In this document: positions 56,080 to 64,000 of the stretch, piece by piece
Numbering within the stretch: position 1 is the stretch's first letter
Layout: each line of letters opens with the position of its first letter
Origin: Acidobacteriaceae bacterium
GTDB lineage: Bacteria; Acidobacteriota; Terriglobia; Terriglobales; Acidobacteriaceae
DNA: 64,000 nt
NCBI GenBank assembly: GCA_003134855.1
Contig: PLCS01000001.1
Coordinates: 1 to 64,000, forward strand
Direction of reading: 5' to 3'
Position numbers and translations under genes: made by a program
Notes under the pieces: model-generated
The model's database searches: none
Seen by the model: only the letters and a program-made list of their open reading frames with translations
What the model was told of the DNA's origin: nothing

Positions 56080-56197
56080 GCGCGGCTCCGCCGCGTGGAT
56101 TGATTTCTCAATACTTGTGGAAGGAGTTGTGCCGGGGATAAATCCCCAGCCTACCGCCCGAAGGAGTTTTTCCGCAGCCGGTGAAGTCGTGCCCTGA
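56080..56197. repeat. 118-base repeat, copy 1
   Basis: Starts GCGCGGCTCCGCCGCG and ends GGTGAAGTCGTGCCCTGA. Nearly the same as 56421-56538: about nine differences over 118 bases by hand, with no gaps. Contains the palindromic words CCGGGGATAAATCCCC and TTTTTCCGCAGCCGG. Confidence 0.82.
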
Positions 56198-56420
56198 CGC
56201 TTCTTGCAGCCCCGAATGCGCTTCTCCGCAGCCTGTAAAGCCCGCATTGATAGTGCTGGCTTTTTTGCGGGGGTTGAAACCCCGGCCTCCCTCCGTTTAT
56301 AGAACCTTGCGGCGCGGCTTAAGCCGCGCCCTTACAAAGCGACGAAAAACAAATGCAGGTCCTTCGACTCCGCTGCGCTTCGCTCAGGATGACAGATATA
56401 TCTGATATCGAACAGTTGCA

Positions 56421-56538
56421 GCGCGGCTTCGCCGCGTGGGTTGATTTCTAAAATCTCGTGGATGGAGTTGTGCCGGGGATAAATCCCCGGCCTACCGCCC
56501 GAAGGAGTTTTTCCGCAGCCGGTGAAATCGTGCCCTGA
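56421..56538. repeat. 118-base repeat, copy 2
   Basis: Direct copy of 56080-56197, 341 bases apart, starting GCGCGGCTTCGCCGCG and ending GTGAAATCGTGCCCTGA. A shorter partial copy is visible at 55955-55980. Confidence 0.82.
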
Positions 56539-56607
56539 AAAGAAACTACTCTTCGCAGAGGTTGCAAATGGTTGATTCCATTGAAACTCGCTTTTTGACG
56601 GATTTAG

Positions 56608-56693
56608 CACCGTCCCTATGGGACTCCGGCTGAATGGTGGGGGCGCTCACCCCACGCGAAGCGCGGGGCTAACAACCATTGCGCCTACGGCGC
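56608..56693. repeat. Dispersed repeat (CGTCCCTA-GGGACTCC family), copy 1
   Basis: Holds three small palindromes in order: GTCCCTATGGGAC, CCCCACGCGAAGCGCGGGG, and GCGCCTACGGCGC. The same order and spacing recur at 63044-63135 downstream of rimP. Confidence 0.75.
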
Positions 56694-56815
56694 GGGCGAC
56701 AGACCGCCACTTGGCAAGTTGGCGGATAGGAGCCAATGTTGCCCATTTCATTTCCCATGGGTCGGCGAAGCCAGTGGGGGATTGAACCAAAGCGGCTGCT
56801 TCAGGTTCTCGTGCT

Positions 56816-57112
56816 TCAGGTCCGTTTTTGCCAGAGCACCGGATCGCGACTGCCGTGAAAGCAGGCGATGACAGTGAGCGTTTCGTCAGCCTCGATGACG
56901 AACATGAGCGCGTAGGGAAAGCGGCGAAGCAGGGCGCGGCGCACGTTCTTGTAGATTACGGGGAATTGGCGGGGGGCGGCGCTCATGCGCTGAATCACTG
57001 CGTCAACCGCCGCGCGGAAACGCCGGCCCAGACCGGGAGCTTCATTCTCATACTAATCCTGCGCGTCGATCAACTCGGCGCGGGCGCGCGGGGTAAAGAT
57101 AACCGGATGCAC
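56816..57112 (-). pseudogene. ParE/RelE-type toxin with premature stop
   Basis: A 98-codon toxin frame starting GTG at 57112 (MHPVIFTPRARAELIDAQD) interrupted by TAG at codon 20 (57053-57055), then continuing in frame (YENEAPGLGRRFRAAVDAVI through FPYALMFVIEADETLTVIAC and HGSRDPVLWQKRT). The family has Trp at this place (QDWYE), so a TGG to TAG change is the simplest cause. The start overlaps the antitoxin stop by one base (TAGTG). A 60-codon piece from 56998 could still be translated but lacks the first strand and helix, so it is probably inactive. Confidence 0.85.
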
Positions 57113-57330
57113 TACGGGCAACGCAACTCAAGCTCGGTTTTCAAAGCCGCCCAAGTGATGCCCTCGCGCCGGTCTTCGTCGAGCGTTGCAAGGCGGCGGT
57201 CAAGCTCCCCCCGCTGCGCGGCTGTCAGGGGAAGGTGGCTGTCTTCCAGGCTGTCCCAAAGTTGCGAGATTAACGTCAGGCGCTCCGGCGGGGTCAGACG
57301 CACAAGCTCGTCATGGGTGAGGTTTTCCAT
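57112..57330 (-). CDS. Addiction-module antitoxin (CHP02574 type)
   Basis: 72 residues from the ATG at 57330. The helical sequence MENLTHDELVRLTPPERLTL, SQLWDSLEDSHLPLTAAQRG and ELDRRLATLDEDRREGITWA follows the pattern of the putative addiction-module component family, including the SLW-like motif. It is intact although its toxin partner is interrupted. Antitoxin and toxin overlap by one base. Confidence 0.85.
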   Translation of the reverse strand: MENLTHDELVRLTPPERLTLISQLWDSLEDSHLPLTAAQRGELDRRLATLDEDRREGITWAALKTELELRCP

Positions 57331-57670
57331 GCATCGAGCATAGGAGACAACGCGAGCGAAAGCAATAGGGAAGGTGCCTGGCTCCCCCATCTTTCGCTTT
57401 TTCCGGGGAAAGGCGGGTTTTGCGCCAGGCCGCGCTCAGGATTCGGGAAAATCCCGCGCGTAGCAGGTTGCCATGGGGAATAGCCCCTCTCGCTATGAAC
57501 AAAACAATTTGAGACTCGGACCCACTCCATCTTTTCGCCAAAACCCGCGAGAAGGGTTAACCATTTAGCAGGTTAGCCACCGCTTCGCGGTGATAGCAAG
57601 TTCGCGAGTTAGCGGGTTCATTGATGTATAACTTGCAACGGCAAGTCGAGCTGCTCAGAATGAAGAAACG

Positions 57671-57697
57671 GCCCGCTTCTCGTGATGAGGAGCGGGC
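57671..57697 (-). terminator. Hairpin terminator candidate for the rimP-nusA-infB operon
   Basis: Seven-base arms GCCCGCT (57671-57677) and AGCGGGC (57691-57697) with an inner CTC...GAG pairing, about 100 bases after the infB stop. On the minus strand CCGTTTCTTC follows. Confidence 0.5.
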
Positions 57698-57699
57698 AA

Positions 57700-57787
57700 T
57701 CCCACCCTAGATCACCCCAGCGACGACGACCTGTCGCTGGGGACCCCGAAGCCGCAAAAACAAATACGCGGCGAGGATGGGGCACCC
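57700..57787. repeat. Palindromic element interrupted by a second palindrome
   Basis: The outer element TCCCACCCTAG ... GCCGCAAAAACAAATACGCG GCGAGGATGGGGCACCC is the one found in dus. Between its first eleven bases and the remainder lies ~40 bases with their own stem (CCCCAGCGAC ... GTCGCTGGGG ACCCC), which matches the palindromes at 63912-63992. Confidence 0.75.
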
Positions 57788-57794
57788 AGTTGAA

Positions 57795-61058
<3,264 letters not shown>

Positions 61059-61174
61059 CCGCCTCTTTTCAAATTGTTTTCCAAAGCCGTTAGTCGCTCA
61101 TAGCACCCTCATGGCATTGGCAGTTCTGAAAACTTCCGTGATCGTCTGAATGGGCTTGGTAGATGCGGCGCATA

Positions 61175-62869
61175 CTACGCGCCGCCCTCTTCGTCCGTGG
61201 TTGCGCTTGCGGTTTCAGTCTCTTCCAGAAGCGGCTCTTCGGCGCTTTGAGCATCCTGATCAAACGCTGCCTCCGGCTGGTCTTGCAGAGTCTCGACTTC
61301 GGCCTCATCGGCGGGAGGAATATCCTCGACAGCCGCTTCGGCCTCGGTGCTGTATTCCTCCGCATCCTCTTCGGCAGCGGGGAGATTCTCATCTTCGGCA
61401 GCTTGGACGTTCTCCGCTTCGGTGATGACCGAGGCGGCGTTTTCCGCTTCCGCTTGATCCGTCTCCAGAACGGCTTCGCGTTCTTCTCCGGCGACGGCCG
61501 ATTCAGCGCCTTCGCCCTCGGAGGTCTCCGCTTCCGCGCCTTCGCCCTCGTCGGTCTCCGCTTCCGCATCGGGCACGTGGCCTTCTTCGCCCTCTTCAAA
61601 CTGGCCGAAGTAGTGGCGCACGGCGATGCTGATCTTTTCCAGGGTCTTTTCGCCGATGCCGGGAATCTCTTCCAACTGCTCGGGGGTCATGTCGGCCAGC
61701 GATTCGACGGTGGTGATGCCGGCGGCGACGAGCTTTTGAATGATGCCGTCGCCCAGCTCCGTCACCTGCTCGATAGGCGTGGAGGGACCGCCGGAGAGAG
61801 CCTGCATCTGCTGTTCGACCTCCTGGCGCTTCTCCTCTTCGCTCTTGATGTCGATCTTCCAGCCGAGGAGCTTGGCGGCGAGACGCACATTCTGGCCCTT
61901 CTTGCCGATGGCCAGCGAGAGTTGCGTATCGTCCACAATGACTTCGAGCTGCTTGTCGGTGAGGTCGGCGATGGAGACGCGGCTGACCTTGGCCGGCTGC
62001 AGCGCCTTCTCGGCAAAGGTGGTGATCTCGTCGGACCACTCGATGATGTCGATTTTTTCACCGCGCAACTCGCGGATGATGGACTGCACGCGCATGCCTT
62101 TCATGCCGACGCAGGCGCCCACCGGGTCCACGTCCTTGTCGCGGGACTGGACGGCGATTTTGGTGCGCTCGCCGGCCTCGCGAGCGATGGCGCGGATGAC
62201 CACGGTGCTGTCGTAGATTTCGGGAACTTCCGACTGAAAGAGGTTCTGCACCAGCTCCGGCGCGGCGCGGGAGACGATGACCTGCGGCCCCTTGGCGGCG
62301 CGGTCCACCTTGAGCAGGACGACGCGGACACGCTCACCGATGGAGAACTGCTCCAGGCGCGATTGCTCTCTCTTGGGACAGCGGGCTTCGGCCTTGCCCA
62401 GGTCGTAGATGATGTCCTGGCCCTCGATGCGCTTGACGGTCGCGTTCAGGACTTCCTTTTCGCGGTGGGCGTACTCGTTGAAGACCGTGTCGCGCTCGGC
62501 CTCGCGGACCTTTTGGAAGATGACCTGCTTGGCTAGTTGCGCGGCGATGCGGCCCAGCGGCGTGGTGTCGCGATAGAAGCGCAGCTCGCTGCCCACTTCC
62601 ACTTCGGGCGAGAGGGCCTGGGCTTCGGTGAGCGTGATCTGGTTCAGCGGGTCCTCGAGGGGATCGTCGTCGGCGACAACCGTCTTGTAGATGTAGGCCG
62701 TGATCTGCCCGGTTTCCTTGTTCAGCTCGCCGCGCATATTCTCCTGGGTCTTGTAGAACTTGCGCGTGGCCAGGGCGATGGCCTCCTCGACGGCGCCGAC
62801 AACAATGGCGGGATCAATGCTCTTTTCCTGGCTCAAGAGCTCGATACTCTGATACAAAACGCTGGCCAT
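61175..62869 (-). CDS. nusA: Transcription factor NusA with acidic C-terminal extension
   Basis: Pausing, termination and antitermination factor, 564 residues. An N-terminal polymerase-binding domain, S1 domain (YDLGKAEARCPKREQSRLEQ region), two KH domains (VGMKGMRVQSIIRELRGEKI, SLAIGKKGQNVRLAAKLLGW) and one helix-hairpin-helix unit (ESLADMTPEQLEEIPGIGEK) are seen. The last ~130 residues are a strongly acidic, repetitive tail (TDEGEGAEAETSEGEGAESA) instead of the second acidic repeat of E. coli. rimP lies 419 bases upstream. Confidence 0.97.
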   Translation of the reverse strand: MASVLYQSIELLSQEKSIDPAIVVGAVEEAIALATRKFYKTQENMRGELNKETGQITAYIYKTVVADDDPLEDPLNQITLTEAQALSPEVEVGSELRFYRDTTPLGRIAAQLAKQVIFQKVREAERDTVFNEYAHREKEVLNATVKRIEGQDIIYDLGKAEARCPKREQSRLEQFSIGERVRVVLLKVDRAAKGPQVIVSRAAPELVQNLFQSEVPEIYDSTVVIRAIAREAGERTKIAVQSRDKDVDPVGACVGMKGMRVQSIIRELRGEKIDIIEWSDEITTFAEKALQPAKVSRVSIADLTDKQLEVIVDDTQLSLAIGKKGQNVRLAAKLLGWKIDIKSEEEKRQEVEQQMQALSGGPSTPIEQVTELGDGIIQKLVAAGITTVESLADMTPEQLEEIPGIGEKTLEKISIAVRHYFGQFEEGEEGHVPDAEAETDEGEGAEAETSEGEGAESAVAGEEREAVLETDQAEAENAASVITEAENVQAAEDENLPAAEEDAEEYSTEAEAAVEDIPPADEAEVETLQDQPEAAFDQDAQSAEEPLLEETETASATTDEEGGA

Positions 62870-63043
62870 ACTCTGCTTGCTCTCTCTGCTTCGCTTGTGG
62901 CGAATGTGTTCGGGCTTGCGCCGGTTCAGTTGATTGGTTTGAAGGAAAGAGCGTCGAAACCTGCATTCCCTCAGGGGCTAAAGCCCTGAAATTCCTATGA
63001 CCATGATGTCCGGGTTATTGGTTTCTGCATAAACAATGTCCTT

Positions 63044-63135
63044 GCGCCGTCCCTACGGGACTCCATAACGAACTTGTGGAATCCCTTTTCCCCACGCTGA
63101 AGCGCGGGGCTAACCAACTTTGCGCCTCCGGCGCA
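63044..63135. repeat. Dispersed repeat (CGTCCCTA-GGGACTCC family), copy 2
   Basis: GCCGTCCCTACGGGACTCC, then CCCCACGCTGAAGCGCGGGG and TTGCGCCTCCGGCGC, in the same order as 56608-56693. An additional TCAGGGGCTAAAGCCCTGA palindrome lies near 62970. These fill the gap between rimP and nusA. Confidence 0.75.
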
Positions 63136-63242
63136 TTTGTGCGGACATTCCTTATGCAGGCGTCAATAAAGCCCGTACCCTTCAGTTCTTGCAATCGTCA
63201 CAAACCAAAATCTTGCAATCATCACAAACCAAATCTCCGGAC

Positions 63243-63287
63243 GGGTGCCCCAGGTCCCGATTCTGGGACCTAGGAGACCACGAACCC
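63243..63287. repeat. Palindromic repeat, short form (CAGGTC type)
   Basis: GGGTGCCCCAGGTCCCGA, then TTCTGGGACCTAGGAGACCACGAA. It ends two bases before the rimP stop codon complement, so it would be transcribed between rimP and nusA. Confidence 0.82.
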
Positions 63288-63288
63288 C

Positions 63289-63906
63289 TTAAATCTCCGG
63301 CACCAGTTGCGCCTTCTCGATATTCACAAGCGCAATCTCCACCGTGCTGACGCCGGCCTTCCGGCTCTTGCTGTTCTGCTTGACCGCGTTGAGGTCGAGC
63401 GTAATGGTTTCGCCGACTCTGGCTGTCAGCCGTCCCTGCCAGTGGCGATTGCCGCGGACCGGCTCGAAGGTCTGAACTTTGATCAGAGAACCCGTAAAGC
63501 GTTGATAATCCTCCGGCCTGACCAGCTTTCGATCCAGCCCAGGAGAGCTGGCTTCGAGCGTGTATTCGGCGCCCGGAACCAGGTCTTCCACATCCAGCAG
63601 CACGCCGAAATCCCGGCTGAAGGCTGCGCAATCCTCGTGCGTGATGCCGGAGAGCTGCTCGACCTTGAGCTTGCCCGCCTGCGTTTCCTGAATCAGCCGC
63701 TCGGGAAGGAGTTCATTTCCTTCTCCATGAATGCCGGCTTCTATCGCCGCCTTGAGTTTCGCCCGCCTCTCGGCGTTCTTTTCCAGAAAAACGCGAAGAA
63801 CGCGCTCTTTCGATGGGCCGGCCAATTCGATCTCCACCACGTCCAGCCCATGCGAGGCGGCCACGCGGCTTGCTGCCGATCGAATTTCTTCCAGCTTGAC
63901 GGCCAT
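63289..63906 (-). CDS. rimP: Ribosome maturation factor RimP
   Basis: 30S assembly factor, 205 residues. The N-terminal alpha-beta domain (SRVAASHGLDVVEIELAGPS, VLRVFLEKN) and the C-terminal SH3-like domain (YTLEASSPGLDRKLVRPEDY and the G-R-L-T-A-R-V strand) match the family. A stretch at 48-82 (RRAKLKAAIEAGIHGEGNEL) is an insert between the usual blocks, since the standard protein is ~150 residues. First gene of rimP-nusA-infB. Confidence 0.92.
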   Translation of the reverse strand: MAVKLEEIRSAASRVAASHGLDVVEIELAGPSKERVLRVFLEKNAERRAKLKAAIEAGIHGEGNELLPERLIQETQAGKLKVEQLSGITHEDCAAFSRDFGVLLDVEDLVPGAEYTLEASSPGLDRKLVRPEDYQRFTGSLIKVQTFEPVRGNRHWQGRLTARVGETITLDLNAVKQNSKSRKAGVSTVEIALVNIEKAQLVPEI

Positions 63907-63911
63907 CGTTG

Positions 63912-63992
63912 CCTACACCCCAGCGCGCAAAAATCGCATCCCACACCCCAACGAGCAACAATCGCTCGTTGGGGACCCCATGTCGCCAAGAA
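63912..63992. repeat. Palindromic repeats (CACCCCA-GGGGACCCC type)
   Basis: A partial copy (ACACCCCAGCGCGCAAAAAT) followed by a complete one: CACCCCAACGAGC, short loop, GCTCGTTGGGGACCCC. It is the same layout as the palindrome inserted in the element at 57700-57787. Directly upstream of rimP. Confidence 0.75.
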
Positions 63993-64000
63993 CCCCGGGG

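Larger units (their letters stand above)
55854..56815. repeat. Repeat cluster without genes
   Basis: A ~960-base stretch made of short palindromic and dispersed repeats. It includes a partial unit at 55854-55985, a CCCACCC palindrome at 56005-56050, two 118-base near-copies, a CCTTCGACTCCGCTGCGCTT word near 56359, the palindrome GGCGCGGCTTAAGCCGCGCC near 56311-56330, and a CGTCCCTATGGGACTCC element at 56608-56693. No coding potential seen. Confidence 0.8.
57331..57794. other. Intergenic region downstream of infB
   Basis: A 464-base gap. It contains the infB hairpin at 57671-57697 and a composite repeat at 57700-57787. The remainder (57383-57660) has no gene; frames there lack support. Confidence 0.45.

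Noticed and set aside
61163..62536. Plus-strand open frame of 457 codons
   Set aside because: Antisense to nusA; no domain and Phe/Leu/Gly-biased composition as expected from reversed acidic codons.

Overview
The window looks like chromosomal DNA of a high-GC Gram-negative bacterium. The best guess is Acidobacteriota (Terriglobia/Acidobacteriaceae-like), which is an inference. It rests on an 808-residue orphan MacB/FtsX-type permease of the kind expanded in that phylum, a BBP2-type porin, TonB-C-domain secreted proteins, a tripartite RND exporter (outer membrane), and abundant short palindromic intergenic repeats. No rRNA operon, prophage or CRISPR array is present. One tRNA (Ala, CGC) was found.

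Layout. 1-8.9 kb (all minus strand) is an extended Kdp potassium locus. Reading in the direction of transcription it holds a KdpD-like kinase and KdpE-like regulator, two tiny membrane proteins, a second KdpD/KdpE-like pair, then a 28-residue membrane protein, kdpF, kdpA and kdpB, which runs off the left edge. 9.1-18 kb has a secreted protein, eda, an RND adaptor/pump/TolC operon and a porin. 18.5-21 kb has a TonB-C protein and a frameshifted tyrosine recombinase. 21-25.5 kb has RNase PH and an NtrC-type cluster whose receiver domains are degenerate. 25.6-28.9 kb has an FKBP isomerase, VapBC, purU and tRNA-Ala. 29-38 kb has the MacB-like permease, rho, an omega-like gene, comM, purD and rpsU. 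38-44 kb has a secreted alpha-carbonic anhydrase, a DnaC-like ATPase, an SGNH hydrolase, rpmE, a tRNA-dihydrouridine synthase carrying a palindromic repeat inside its reading frame, and a PP2C-like protein with altered metal ligands. 44-53 kb has gatB, a VOC protein, a LysW-like acidic carrier, a rhomboid pseudoprotease, a Gfo/Idh/MocA oxidoreductase, an ECF sigma operon and frr. 53.4-57.4 kb is an accessory island with an XRE regulator, a DUF262 + HEPN gene pair of lower GC, a dense repeat cluster, and a decayed ParE-type toxin beside its intact antitoxin. 57.8-63.9 kb is the rimP-nusA-infB translation operon.

The signals I find most worth following are: (1) the DUF262/HEPN pair as a candidate defence or toxin module; (2) a superfamily of palindromic elements with conserved ends and a variable stem tip, at least ten loci, one inside dus and one interrupted by another palindrome; (3) the doubled, short-form KdpDE pairs with extra micro-membrane proteins; (4) several proteins that keep a fold but have lost catalytic residues (rhomboid, PP2C, NtrC receiver). 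All calls are from reading the sequence; no database search was run.
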